A stretch of 64,000 nt of DNA, taken from the NCBI RefSeq assembly GCF_009746585.1, contig NZ_WRPO01000003.1, positions 124,001 through 188,000 on the forward strand, read 5' to 3'. The notes beneath the pieces are model-generated. The model was not told where the DNA came from. It saw nothing but the letters and a program-made list of their open reading frames with translations, and ran no database searches. The DNA is from Novosphingobium aquimarinum. GTDB taxonomy: Bacteria > Pseudomonadota > Alphaproteobacteria > Sphingomonadales > Sphingomonadaceae. Below, in pieces: positions 30,233-38,657 of this stretch. A program made the translations under genes and the position numbers. Position 1 is the stretch's first letter, and the number at the start of each line of letters is the position of its first letter.

Positions 30233-31251
30233 GATGGTACTCGCTTGCAGGGTTTGGCGGCGGGCGCGGAGCCCGAGAGATTCCAGATCAGCATCGCCGC
30301 GCCGCCGATGACGGTGGCGGGCAGCCAGATCACCAGATGGACCAGGACCGCGAAGGCGGCGGCGGCTGCGGGAGCGTTACCGACGAGCTGGACGGACTTG
30401 ATGACGAAGAAGTCGAACGTCCCGATGTAGCCCGGCGTCGAGGGCAGCAAAGTCGACAGCGTGCCCACGGGAAAGGCGAGCCAGGCCGCGACGGGTTCGG
30501 ACATCGCCGGAACCGCGCGGGCCACGGCCCAGAACACCGCGCCTTCCAGCGCCCAAGCCGCGGCCGACCAGAGCGAGAGAACCAGCATTCGCGGCCCCTC
30601 GGAGAGATGGCGCAGCGTCGCGAAGATATTGTCGACGAAGGGGCTCAAGCGATCGGACAGACCGATCGAGATCCGGCGGACGAGCGCCAGGCAGACACGG
30701 GCAAGCGGCTCGAACAGTTGGGGGAACAGCAGAACGGCCAGGATCGCCGCGCCGACTGCCGCCAACACGCCGCCGCTGGCGCCGATCAGCGTGCCGAGCC
30801 CATTGCCGCCGACCGGAAGCAGCATCAGCGCCAGTCCCAGCGCGACCAGCAGGGACAGCATGTCGAGCATGCGTTCGACCAGCAGGGTCGCCAGCAGCGT
30901 CGAGACCGGAACCCCGAGATACTTGGTGAAGCCGAACACGCGCAGCGCATCTCCGGCGCGGAAAGGGAGGACGTTGTTGGCCGCGATCGAACCGAAGAAG
31001 GCGACAGCCGCCGGTTGCCAGCGGATCTGCGGATTGTCGCGCAACAGCATGAGGCGCCAGCGCGCGATGCGGCAGCCATAGCCCAGCAGGAACAGCCCGA
31101 CGCCCAGCACGATCCAGCCCGGCGATGCCTCGCGCAGCGCGCGGACCACCGCGTCCCCGTCGATATTGCGTACCACGAGCCAGACGAAGAACCCCGCGAC
31201 GGCGAGGCTGATCGAAAGCTGGAGACCGCGCTTCACTCCACGGCCCGTCAT
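30229..31251 (-). CDS. Lysylphosphatidylglycerol-synthase-TM/UPF0104 family flippase-like protein
   Basis: 340 aa, about 8 TM segments, with the family pattern at LSISLAVAGFFVWLVVRNID, FFGSIAANNVLPFRAGDALRVFGF and FPVGTLSTLLPSTPGYIGTFDFF. Proteins of this family occur in glycan clusters and are suspected lipid or polyprenyl-phosphate-sugar flippases. The ATG at 31251 overlaps the GT2 stop (ATGA); a longer open frame upstream is antisense to the GT2 gene. Its 3' end overlaps the FAD-protein start by 4 nt. Confidence 0.85.
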   Translation of the reverse strand: MTGRGVKRGLQLSISLAVAGFFVWLVVRNIDGDAVVRALREASPGWIVLGVGLFLLGYGCRIARWRLMLLRDNPQIRWQPAAVAFFGSIAANNVLPFRAGDALRVFGFTKYLGVPVSTLLATLLVERMLDMLSLLVALGLALMLLPVGGNGLGTLIGASGGVLAAVGAAILAVLLFPQLFEPLARVCLALVRRISIGLSDRLSPFVDNIFATLRHLSEGPRMLVLSLWSAAAWALEGAVFWAVARAVPAMSEPVAAWLAFPVGTLSTLLPSTPGYIGTFDFFVIKSVQLVGNAPAAAAAFAVLVHLVIWLPATVIGGAAMLIWNLSGSAPAAKPCKRVPS

Positions 31252-32273
31252 TCGGCGCGCTCGGGGTTCGTGGCGGTCGGGCGGTTGATCTCCGTGACGG
31301 TCGCGGCGCCGCGCTCGTCGTCGAAACCGACGCGCTCGCCGACGACGTAGAGCGGGCGGCGCTTCACTTCGCTGTAGATCCGGCCGACGTATTCGCCCAG
31401 GATTCCGAGCGAGAAAAGCTGGACCCCGCCGATGAACAGCACCGCGATCATCAGCGCCGTCCAGCCTTCGACCCAGATCGAGGTGAAGACCCGCAAAGCC
31501 AGCGCGTAGAAGATCCCGAGAATGGCCAGCGTCGCCGCAATCAGGCCGAGCGCCACCGACAATTGCAGCGGCTTGGTCGAAAACGACAGGATCCCGTCGA
31601 TGGCGAAGCGCAGCATCTTGCGCAGCGGGTACTTGGACGTCCCGGCGACGCGCTCGACCCGCACGTAAGGCAGCGCAATTTGCCGAAACCCGATCCAGGC
31701 CACCATGCCGCGCACGAAGCGATGCCGCTCGGGCATGGCCTTGAGCACGTCCACGACCGGGCGGCTCATCAGGCGGAAGTCCCCGGTATCCAGCGGAATC
31801 TCCACTTCCGACAAGCGGTTGAGCAGCCGGTAGAAGCCCCGCGCGGTGGCCAGTTTGAACGTGCTTTCGCCGGCCCGCGACATGCGCATGCCGTAAACGA
31901 CGTCGTAGCCTTCCTGCCATTTCGCGATCATGTCGTTCACGACTTCGGGCGGATCCTGCAGATCGGCATCGATCAGCACCACGGCGTCGCCGCGCGTCGC
32001 GTCGATGCCCGCAGTCACTGCGATCTGGTGGCCGAAATTGCGGGCGAAACGGATGACGCGCAGGCGGGGATCGGCACGTGCCGCTTCGCACAGAAGCTCG
32101 AATGTGGCGTCGCGCGAACCATCGTCGACATAGACGATCTCGAAGTCGAAGCCCGGCTGACTGTCGCAAAGCCGATCGAGGCTGGGGAGCGTCTCCTTGA
32201 GAACCTCTTCCTCGTTGTAACAAGGGACGACGATCGAAATCAATTTTCGCACGAAATGCGTGTCCCCCGACAC
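31248..32273 (-). CDS. GtrB/DPM-like family 2 glycosyltransferase
   Basis: 341-aa (or 334-aa) inner-membrane enzyme that should transfer a sugar from a nucleotide sugar to polyprenyl phosphate. GT-A nucleotide-binding start LISIVVPCYNEEEVL, metal motif in VLIDADLQDPPE, and two C-terminal TM helices (about residues 230-300) as in GtrB/ArnC. Both candidate starts are GTG, at 32273 or at 32252 (MRKLISIVVP); neither has a strong ribosome site. First gene of the minus-strand operon and divergent from the UbiA gene, whose 5' end overlaps it. Confidence 0.9.
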   Translation of the reverse strand: MSGDTHFVRKLISIVVPCYNEEEVLKETLPSLDRLCDSQPGFDFEIVYVDDGSRDATFELLCEAARADPRLRVIRFARNFGHQIAVTAGIDATRGDAVVLIDADLQDPPEVVNDMIAKWQEGYDVVYGMRMSRAGESTFKLATARGFYRLLNRLSEVEIPLDTGDFRLMSRPVVDVLKAMPERHRFVRGMVAWIGFRQIALPYVRVERVAGTSKYPLRKMLRFAIDGILSFSTKPLQLSVALGLIAATLAILGIFYALALRVFTSIWVEGWTALMIAVLFIGGVQLFSLGILGEYVGRIYSEVKRRPLYVVGERVGFDDERGAATVTEINRPTATNPERAE

Positions 32274-32310
32274 CGACCGCAGCCCCGAGGCTCCTCCACG
32301 AAATGCGTGT
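32250..32310. promoter_or_regulatory. Two copies of CACG-N5-CGTG in a divergent start region
   Basis: The 14-mer CACGAAATGCGTGT occurs at 32250-32263 and again at 32297-32310, 47 bp apart and in the same orientation. Each contains the short inverted repeat CACG-N5-CGTG. The first overlaps the GT2 start codons; the second lies inside the first codons of the annotated UbiA frame. This could be a paired operator controlling both glycan operons, or a small local duplication. No regulator gene is adjacent. Confidence 0.4.
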
Positions 32311-33444
32311 GAATCCCTAAGCTATCCGCAAGGCCATCGGCAAGGCTTTTACACGTGGTGCCCGAGACTTGCGACTGCTCCAGGACAAAAAGGACTGGCG
32401 GTTTTCCAGGGAGTTCTCCATCAGGAGGCTACTAAGGAAATCTACTCGGTCGGGAAGGACGCAGCGATCAAGCCGGATTCCGAAATTGCCCCGGCAAGCC
32501 ATGGTCGGTTTGCAGACTATCTCGCCATCGCGCGCTTCGATCATGCGACCAAGCATATCTTCGTCGTGCCCGGGATCCTGCTGGCGCTGCTCCTGCGCGG
32601 GCCGATCGCGCAGGATATCGTCCTCTCGCTGGTGACGGGGTTCGGCGCGGTGGTCTGCATCGCTTCGGCCAATTACGTCATCAACGAATGGCTCGACCGC
32701 GACTTCGACCGGCTCCATCCCACCAAGTCCACGCGCGCCGCAGTCCAGCGCGAATTGCGCGGCGAACTGGTGTTTGCCGAATGGCTGCTGTTCGTGGTGG
32801 TGGGACTGGCGCTGGCCGCGGTGTGCAGCACGATCACGCTGTGGCTGGCAGCGATCTTCGCGCTGCAGGGCCTGGTCTACAACGTGCCGCCGGTCCGCTC
32901 GAAGGATCGCGCCTATATCGACGTGGTGTCGGAAGCGGTGAACAACCCGCTGCGCTTCATGATCGGCTGGTCTATGATCGATCCGGCGACGATCCCCCCC
33001 TCGTCGATCCTGCTCGCCTACTGGACGGGCGGCGCCTTCCTGATGGCCGCGAAACGATTGTCCGAATATCGCCAGCTCGCCGCCTCGCACGGAACCGAGC
33101 TGCTGGTCCGCTACCGCGCCAGTTTCGCCGGCTATACCGAAATCTCGCTGACGGCGTCGTGCTTCCTCTACGCGCTGCTGTCCTCGTTCTTCATGGCCAT
33201 CTTTCTGGTGAAATACCGGATCGAATACATCGTCTGCTTCCCGGTGCTGGCCGCGCTGTTCGTGCATTACCTCGCCTTGTCGATGAAGCCCGAGTCCGCG
33301 GCGCAGAGCCCGGAGAAACTCTATCGCGAGACGATCCTGATGGGACTCGTGGCGCTGCTCGGCGTGCTGTTCGTGGGCGCGACCTTCATCGACATTCCGG
33401 CGCTCGAGACGCTGACCAGCCAGCATTACATCACGCTGCGATGA
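32260..33444 (+). CDS. UbiA-family prenyltransferase, decaprenyl-phosphate phosphoribosyltransferase-like
   Basis: 394 aa as annotated from GTG; homology-like sequence begins near residue 80 (GRFADYLAIARFDHATKHIFVVPG). Eight or nine TM helices and the UbiA Asp-rich motif in the form NYVINEWLDRDFDRLHPTKSTRAA, whose HPTK ending is the hallmark of the subgroup that makes decaprenylphosphoryl-5-phosphoribose in mycobacteria, rather than quinone enzymes. The first 70-80 residues are low-complexity and unlike the family, and no ATG/GTG/TTG lies closer, so the real start is unresolved. It is coupled to the HAD gene by ATGA. Confidence 0.82.
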   Translation: MSPDTDRSPEAPPRNACESLSYPQGHRQGFYTWCPRLATAPGQKGLAVFQGVLHQEATKEIYSVGKDAAIKPDSEIAPASHGRFADYLAIARFDHATKHIFVVPGILLALLLRGPIAQDIVLSLVTGFGAVVCIASANYVINEWLDRDFDRLHPTKSTRAAVQRELRGELVFAEWLLFVVVGLALAAVCSTITLWLAAIFALQGLVYNVPPVRSKDRAYIDVVSEAVNNPLRFMIGWSMIDPATIPPSSILLAYWTGGAFLMAAKRLSEYRQLAASHGTELLVRYRASFAGYTEISLTASCFLYALLSSFFMAIFLVKYRIEYIVCFPVLAALFVHYLALSMKPESAAQSPEKLYRETILMGLVALLGVLFVGATFIDIPALETLTSQHYITLR

Positions 33445-34133
33445 CCGCGCCATTCGCGGGCAATTGGGATGCGATCCGGCTGATCGTGTTCGATCTCGAC
33501 GGCACGCTATACGATCAGCGGCCCTTGCGCCGCCGCATGGCTTTCGAGCTGGCGCGCGATGCGCTCGCGAGCCGACAGACGAAGACGCTTCGCACGCTGG
33601 CGAGATACCGCAGGTTGCGGGAGGAATGGGCCGAACGAAACCTCGCCGACTTCGAAAGCGAGCTGCGCGAGGCCGTGGCTTTGGCAACGTCAACCCCGCC
33701 CGATGATGTCGCTGTGCTCGTCAGCGAATGGATCGAGACCCGTCCCTTGCGACACTTGCGGCGATACCGGTTCGCGCAGCTTGCCGAGCTGTTCGCCGGC
33801 ATTCGCCGAAGTGGCCGCACGATCGCGGTCCACTCCGACTATCCGGTGGCGGCGAAGCTGGCCGCGCTGGAACTGGAGGCCGATCACATCGCTTGCGCCG
33901 GAGATGCGAACGGGGTTCGGCTCAAGCCCGATCCTTCGGGGCTGCTCTGGCTGATGGAACGCGCCGGCGCCGCCCCGCACGAAACGATCATGATCGGCGA
34001 CCGCCTTGAACGCGACGGCCTGGCCGCCCAGCGCGCCGGCACCGCCTGCCTGATCAAATCGCGCCGACCGATCCCCGGGGTCACCACCTTCCGCCACTTC
34101 GACGACGCGGTGTTCGCGCCGCTGCTTGGCTGA
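33441..34133 (+). CDS. HAD-superfamily hydrolase (predicted sugar-phosphate/polyprenyl phosphatase)
   Basis: 230 aa with the HAD motifs: VFDLDGTLYD (nucleophile D18, acid D20), HSD in motif II (TIAVHSDYPV), K in RLKPDP and GDRLERDG (motif IV). An insertion between motifs I and II forms the cap. Coupled to the UbiA gene by a 4-nt overlap. In the mycobacterial pathway a phosphatase must remove the 5-phosphate from polyprenylphosphoryl phosphoribose; this gene is a natural candidate (inference). Confidence 0.85.
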   Translation: MTAPFAGNWDAIRLIVFDLDGTLYDQRPLRRRMAFELARDALASRQTKTLRTLARYRRLREEWAERNLADFESELREAVALATSTPPDDVAVLVSEWIETRPLRHLRRYRFAQLAELFAGIRRSGRTIAVHSDYPVAAKLAALELEADHIACAGDANGVRLKPDPSGLLWLMERAGAAPHETIMIGDRLERDGLAAQRAGTACLIKSRRPIPGVTTFRHFDDAVFAPLLG

Positions 34134-34138
34134 GCCAC

Positions 34139-34519
34139 TTGCGCTCGGTTCCCGAAAAGCTCGCGCGATACGTCTGCACCGGCGGGCTCGCCGCGATCGT
34201 CGATCTGGGCGGCTTCCTGCTGCTTTCTCGCCTCGGGTGGCCGCTGGTGGTCGCCGCCGCCGCCAGTTTCCTCGTCGCGATGCTGTTCCACTATGTCGCG
34301 GCCAGCCGGATCGTCTTCGCCCATGCGTTGAGCTGGAGCCGGTTCGCGTCCTTCGCGCTGGCTTCGCTGCTGGGGCTCGCGGTCAACACCGGAGTCACCA
34401 GCGCCGCCGCCTATCTGTTCGCGCTTGCCCCGCCCTGGGCGAAAGTGCTGGGCATCGGCGTGGCGTTCGCGGTCAACTTTTCGGTCAATCTGCTGGTGAC
34501 GTTTCGCGAGCGGCACTGA
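34139..34519 (+). CDS. GtrA-family small membrane protein
   Basis: 126 aa, four TM helices, matching GtrA (KLARYVCTGGLAAIVDLGGFLLLSRLG; VAFAVNFSVNLLVTFRERH). GtrA proteins are proposed to flip or assist polyprenyl-phosphate sugars; mycobacterial Rv3789 belongs here. Start is TTG at 34139, five bases after the HAD stop, so UbiA-HAD-GtrA form one operon. The 3' end overlaps the convergent gene at 34485 by 35 bp. Confidence 0.85.
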   Translation: MRSVPEKLARYVCTGGLAAIVDLGGFLLLSRLGWPLVVAAAASFLVAMLFHYVAASRIVFAHALSWSRFASFALASLLGLAVNTGVTSAAAYLFALAPPWAKVLGIGVAFAVNFSVNLLVTFRERH

Positions 34520-36005
34520 TCCGGGACTGCCCGCGCCAGGCCATCGCGAGCGCCAACGCCGCGAGCGGGACGAGCCAGATCACGCGCGCCTGAAATCGAT
34601 CGAAGGGCGAGGCAATGATCCCGCAGACCGCCGCGTTTGCGACGACGCCGAACAGGATCAGCCAGGACGCGGTGATCAAGTCTCCACCGATCGCGCGCTG
34701 TGACCGCCATAAGCGCCATTGCATTGCCGCTATGATGGCGAGGCTTGCGAGCACCACGAGGTACGTGCTCCCGGTCAGCCAATCCTCGATGACACCGTGG
34801 CCGGCGGCAGCCGAGCGGGCCACGCGGCGGAATTCGGAAGCCGGCAATCGCGTTGCGAACGTCTGAAAGGAGTCCGCATCATAATACAACTCGTCGAGCT
34901 TGAAGCGGCCGAGCTGCTCCAGGAACGACAGCGAAAACCCGCCCATCGTTTCTAGCGGACGGTCCGCGAGCACGGCGAATGCGAAGCGCACTTGCTCGTC
35001 GCTGATCGCGCGCTTGCGCGGCGCATCGGCCACCGCAAACACGCCGTTGCGCGGATCGGGATTGAACAGGAAGTTGGTCCAGACGATCGGGAACTTGGCG
35101 CGGTCGGCACAGATCGCGAAGCCCGCTTCGGGGCAATGCTCGTCGAGGTACTCTGTCCCCGGCCCCATTTCGACGAGATGCGCGGAAAGATGCGGCAAGC
35201 GCAGCGGCGCCGAACCCAGCATCTGCCGCGCCGCAAAGTTGAACGCCTGCTCACCCGCAAAGCCGACCAGCAGCGCGCTTGCGATCAGGAGGAGCGCCGG
35301 ATCGCGCAGCCGCCGCCATCCGTGCCGGGCCACCAGCACGATTCCGAGACCCAGCATCAGCCCGACGAGCAGCAGATGGCTGCTGTGCCCCAGCAGCGCG
35401 AGCACCAGAATAGCGAGCAGGCACACCCGATCGAACAGGCCCAGCACTGCAAACCGCGTGAGCAGGATCGCCACGATCACGATCGCCGCGCCCGCCAAGA
35501 TATCGGGCATGATCAAGTTGGTGAAATAGCCGAGCGGAGTCGCCAGCGAGAGTAAGGCCAGCAGCGGAAGGAACAGCGTGAGCGCTTGCGGCATCAAGAC
35601 CCGGAAGAAGGCGTGCACGACATAGGAGACGATCAGCGCTTGCAGTGCCGCCAGATAGAACAGCGATCCCAGCCAAAGCGCGGCGTAGACCAGCACGCCG
35701 TAGTAAACCGAGCGCCCCGCGATAACGACACCGTCGTCGACCGACGTCAGCGCCCCGCCATCCACTGTCGGCAAGTTACGGGCCGGATCGACAGTCGCGG
35801 GATCCGCGAGCGCTGGCTCGCCAAGCGAGAACCGATCGCCCAGCAAGCGCACGATGCCGGTTTCCGCGCCTTTGTAATAAGTCGTAGTATCGCGGTAGAG
35901 AAACGGCTCCTGGTTGAGCAAGCCCGGGATCAGCAGCAGCAATGCCCCGGCCAGCACCACCAGCAGGTGTCGAAGCGCGGTGTTGTGCGACGAAGGCCGA
36001 TCCAT
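34485..36005 (-). CDS. Polytopic membrane protein of the glycan cluster
   Basis: 506 aa with about 11 TM helices, N-terminal TM followed by a periplasmic loop (FLYRDTTTYYKGAETGIVRLLGDRF) and a soluble segment around residues 270-400. General architecture resembles GT-C or O-antigen-related membrane proteins, but I recognise no catalytic motif and assign no function. ATG at 36005 (MDRPSSHN) follows GAAGGAT; longer open frame upstream is antisense to the ArnT-like gene. It lies 13 nt after that gene and is probably co-transcribed with it. Confidence 0.65.
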   Translation of the reverse strand: MDRPSSHNTALRHLLVVLAGALLLLIPGLLNQEPFLYRDTTTYYKGAETGIVRLLGDRFSLGEPALADPATVDPARNLPTVDGGALTSVDDGVVIAGRSVYYGVLVYAALWLGSLFYLAALQALIVSYVVHAFFRVLMPQALTLFLPLLALLSLATPLGYFTNLIMPDILAGAAIVIVAILLTRFAVLGLFDRVCLLAILVLALLGHSSHLLLVGLMLGLGIVLVARHGWRRLRDPALLLIASALLVGFAGEQAFNFAARQMLGSAPLRLPHLSAHLVEMGPGTEYLDEHCPEAGFAICADRAKFPIVWTNFLFNPDPRNGVFAVADAPRKRAISDEQVRFAFAVLADRPLETMGGFSLSFLEQLGRFKLDELYYDADSFQTFATRLPASEFRRVARSAAAGHGVIEDWLTGSTYLVVLASLAIIAAMQWRLWRSQRAIGGDLITASWLILFGVVANAAVCGIIASPFDRFQARVIWLVPLAALALAMAWRGQSRISAARETSPAD

Positions 36006-36018
36006 ATCCTTCGCGTCT

Positions 36019-37563
36019 CTAGCGGGCCGTCGTGGGATCGGCCACGCCGCTGCCCGGGTTGCGAAACACGAGCAGTTGCTGGTGCGGAAGGCGGCGCTGT
36101 TCGATGAGCTGCGGCGTACCGCCCTCGAACCGGATCCTCGCGCGACGCACGAGTTCGAAGGGATCGGGAATATCATTGAAATCGTGTTCGGCCCAAACGA
36201 GGGTCGGGCAACTCGAAGCCCGCGCGATCGTATCCGCATCCCGCCCGGTCGTCTCCACCGTGAACCCGTGGCGCGATGCGACCCAGCGATAGCCCGAATC
36301 GAATACCCCGATCCAGCCGGAGACCGGGCGCTGCTCGTCGTCGGGGTGAAGCGCATGCTGGTCGATACCGATGACTTGGGTGCCGGGGCAGTCCCGCGTG
36401 ATGGCAGCGATCTGGTCGGCGAGCAGCAGCCAGCGCTTGTTCGCCGATTCGTGCACCACCGTGAACAGCTGAAGCGCGATCGCGCCCAGAACAAACAGCA
36501 GCACTTGCAACCGGCTCTGCGCAAGGCCCTGCTTTGCCAGGTCGGCAGCGAGGTCGGCGGCAAGCGGGATCAGGACGAAGGTATACCGCAAGGTGAGCGA
36601 CCCGCTCAGCGTGCTGTAAACGAGAATGCCCAGCGCTCCAATCGCCAGCGCGGCGAAACTCCACCCCGCATCGCGCAGCGCGCCAACGCGATGCCGCAAG
36701 AGCGTGCGGGCAATGGCGAGGTCGACTCCCGGGTTGAGCACCAGGCCGAGCGCGACGCCCGCGCCGACGATGACCACGCAATCGAGGAACGTCGCCGGGT
36801 AGAAGGTGTAGAACTCGGTGCGCCCCATCTGCAGCGCGAAAGTGATCGTGAGCACGAGCGCTCCGATCGCCGAGGGAATGGCCAGAACGGCAAGCCCCGA
36901 CCAGTTGCGGCGAAGCAGCGCCCGCAGCATTTCCAGCCCGATTCGCGCCGCGATGATCGCGGACGAGAGGAAGTGCACGTTGAGCGCGATCAGGATCGTC
37001 ACGGCTATCTGGGCGCGTAGCCATCCGCGCTCGCGCGGCGCGAGTTCGTGTTCGCGATCGAACAGTTTCAGCAGGATGACCAGCGCCGCCGTCAGCGCGA
37101 TGATCGCGAAGTAGGAACGCAGCTCGGCAAAGTTCGCGATGGTATAAGGGCAACTCGCCACCAGCACCGCGAAGATCGCCAGCCAGGTGTCGCGCCGGGT
37201 GTTGCGCAGCCAGAGATACACGCTGGGCACAAGCGGCAGCAGCGGCAGGACGTTGACGAAGCGCAACCATGCGATCTCGTCGCCCAGCCCCTGCCGGAAC
37301 AGCCAGACACTGGCATAATAAAGCGGCGGATGCAGATCGGTGGACCAGCGCTGCGCATAGGCCTCGCTCAGCGACAACGAAGGCTCGGCCATCCAGACGG
37401 TCCAGAATTCGTCCAGCCACGGCCCCCGCTGAAAAGCGAGCACCACCATCGCGATCAGGGAGGCAACCACGAGGCCGCAACTCGCGATCTGCACGAGGTC
37501 GGAATAATCGCGTGATGCCGGGAAGGCGCGTGTCGCCGGAAATCGCGTTCGGCCAGTCGCCAT
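36019..37563 (-). CDS. ArnT/PMT-like GT-C glycosyltransferase
   Basis: About 514 aa, 10-12 TM helices. The first periplasmic loop has the GT-C acidic signature WLDEFWTVWMAEPS followed by DLHPPLYY, as in ArnT/protein O-mannosyltransferase-like enzymes that use a polyprenyl-phosphate sugar donor. The C-terminal about 110 residues are soluble and periplasmic. I start at ATG 37563; an in-frame ATG at 37710 adds 49 residues without a ribosome site. A donor could be supplied by the GT2 or the UbiA/HAD/GtrA products (inference). Confidence 0.8.
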   Translation of the reverse strand: MATGRTRFPATRAFPASRDYSDLVQIASCGLVVASLIAMVVLAFQRGPWLDEFWTVWMAEPSLSLSEAYAQRWSTDLHPPLYYASVWLFRQGLGDEIAWLRFVNVLPLLPLVPSVYLWLRNTRRDTWLAIFAVLVASCPYTIANFAELRSYFAIIALTAALVILLKLFDREHELAPRERGWLRAQIAVTILIALNVHFLSSAIIAARIGLEMLRALLRRNWSGLAVLAIPSAIGALVLTITFALQMGRTEFYTFYPATFLDCVVIVGAGVALGLVLNPGVDLAIARTLLRHRVGALRDAGWSFAALAIGALGILVYSTLSGSLTLRYTFVLIPLAADLAADLAKQGLAQSRLQVLLFVLGAIALQLFTVVHESANKRWLLLADQIAAITRDCPGTQVIGIDQHALHPDDEQRPVSGWIGVFDSGYRWVASRHGFTVETTGRDADTIARASSCPTLVWAEHDFNDIPDPFELVRRARIRFEGGTPQLIEQRRLPHQQLLVFRNPGSGVADPTTAR

Positions 37564-37883
37564 GCTTGTGGTGTTAGAGAGCGCAAATGCCACGGTCAAT
37601 CCAGCGAAGATTGCGCCGCCGGCGCCGTCTTGGGATACTAAATGCCAATACTGCAACGGATGCGATGCATCGGCTCGGCTATTGATCGTTATTTCGAAAT
37701 CGGATCGCATAAACGACGAACAATAGCCGCGTGCTTCGCTCTGTTAACTGTGCCCCGAGGACGCAGAACAAGCCGGCTACAACTTCGCCGCGTGTGACGC
37801 TAAAGGTGTGACTTCCGCGAAGGCCTGCGGCATAGGACCCACCTTCAGTAATTGCGCTTAACTATTGAGGGATTGGCACAATC
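37564..37883. other. Divergent intergenic region
   Basis: 320 bp between the ArnT-like gene (minus) and the methyltransferase gene (plus). It is less GC-rich than the genes and must carry both promoters. A GAGGGA ribosome site precedes the ATG at 37884 by about 11 nt. I see no convincing -10/-35 pair, RNA gene or repeat. Confidence 0.5.
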
Positions 37884-38657
37884 ATGTTGGGCAGAGCCGT
37901 GCGGGGGCGTTTGAAAACGCTGTTGCCGAGAAAGCTGATCGACCAGCTCGTGCTGTTCGAGGCCGGGGCACACGCGTTCCGCGATGTGCGCGGCCGCTAT
38001 CCGCGCGAGTGCCCGATCTGCGGCTACAAAGGTCTGTTCTGGGCCAAGGGCCGCCAGCCAATAGTGATCGACGGCCAGTGCCCGAGCTGCCGGTCGGTCG
38101 GCCGGCACCGCCAGCATCAGTTGCTCGTGCTGCGCCATCCCGAATGGCTGGACGGCGCCACGGTGCTGCATTTCGCCCCGGAACCCTGCTTTGCCAAGCG
38201 CTATGCCGCGCAGCTGGCGCGAACCGGCGGCAACTATGTCCGCGCCGACTACATGCCCAAGAACGATGAAGTCGTGATCGATCTGCAGGACATCGCCTTT
38301 CCCGATGCCACGTTCGATACTGTGATCGTGCACAACGTGCTGGAGCACGTCCCCGACGATGCCCGCGCGCTGCGCGAGATCCGGCGCGTGCTGAAGCCCG
38401 GCGGGCGGGCGCTGATGTCGGTGCCCATGTTCGAAGCCTGGGACGAGACTTACGAAGACCCCTCGATCGACAGCGAAGCCGGTCGCGATCTCCATTTCAA
38501 CCAGAAGGACCACTTGCGCCTTTACGGGCGCGATTTCCGCGATCGGCTCGATCGGGCGGGCTTCGATCTCACCACCGACGTGGCGAAGGAGCCCGAAGTC
38601 AGCCGCTACGGTCTGGAGCGCGGCGAGACGATCTTCATCTGCACGCCGCGGCAGTGA
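37884..38657 (+). CDS. Zn-ribbon SAM-dependent methyltransferase
   Basis: 257 aa. An N-terminal four-Cys zinc ribbon (CPICG..CPSC, residues about 44-73) precedes a class I methyltransferase fold with DLQDIAFPDATFDTVIVHNVLEHVPDDARALREIRRVLKPGG (motifs IV and post-IV). The glycine-rich motif I is atypical (VLHFAPEPCFAKRY). Coupled by GTGA to the flippase gene, so it probably methylates a sugar or lipid-linked glycan in this cluster; acceptor unknown. Confidence 0.82.
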   Translation: MLGRAVRGRLKTLLPRKLIDQLVLFEAGAHAFRDVRGRYPRECPICGYKGLFWAKGRQPIVIDGQCPSCRSVGRHRQHQLLVLRHPEWLDGATVLHFAPEPCFAKRYAAQLARTGGNYVRADYMPKNDEVVIDLQDIAFPDATFDTVIVHNVLEHVPDDARALREIRRVLKPGGRALMSVPMFEAWDETYEDPSIDSEAGRDLHFNQKDHLRLYGRDFRDRLDRAGFDLTTDVAKEPEVSRYGLERGETIFICTPRQ

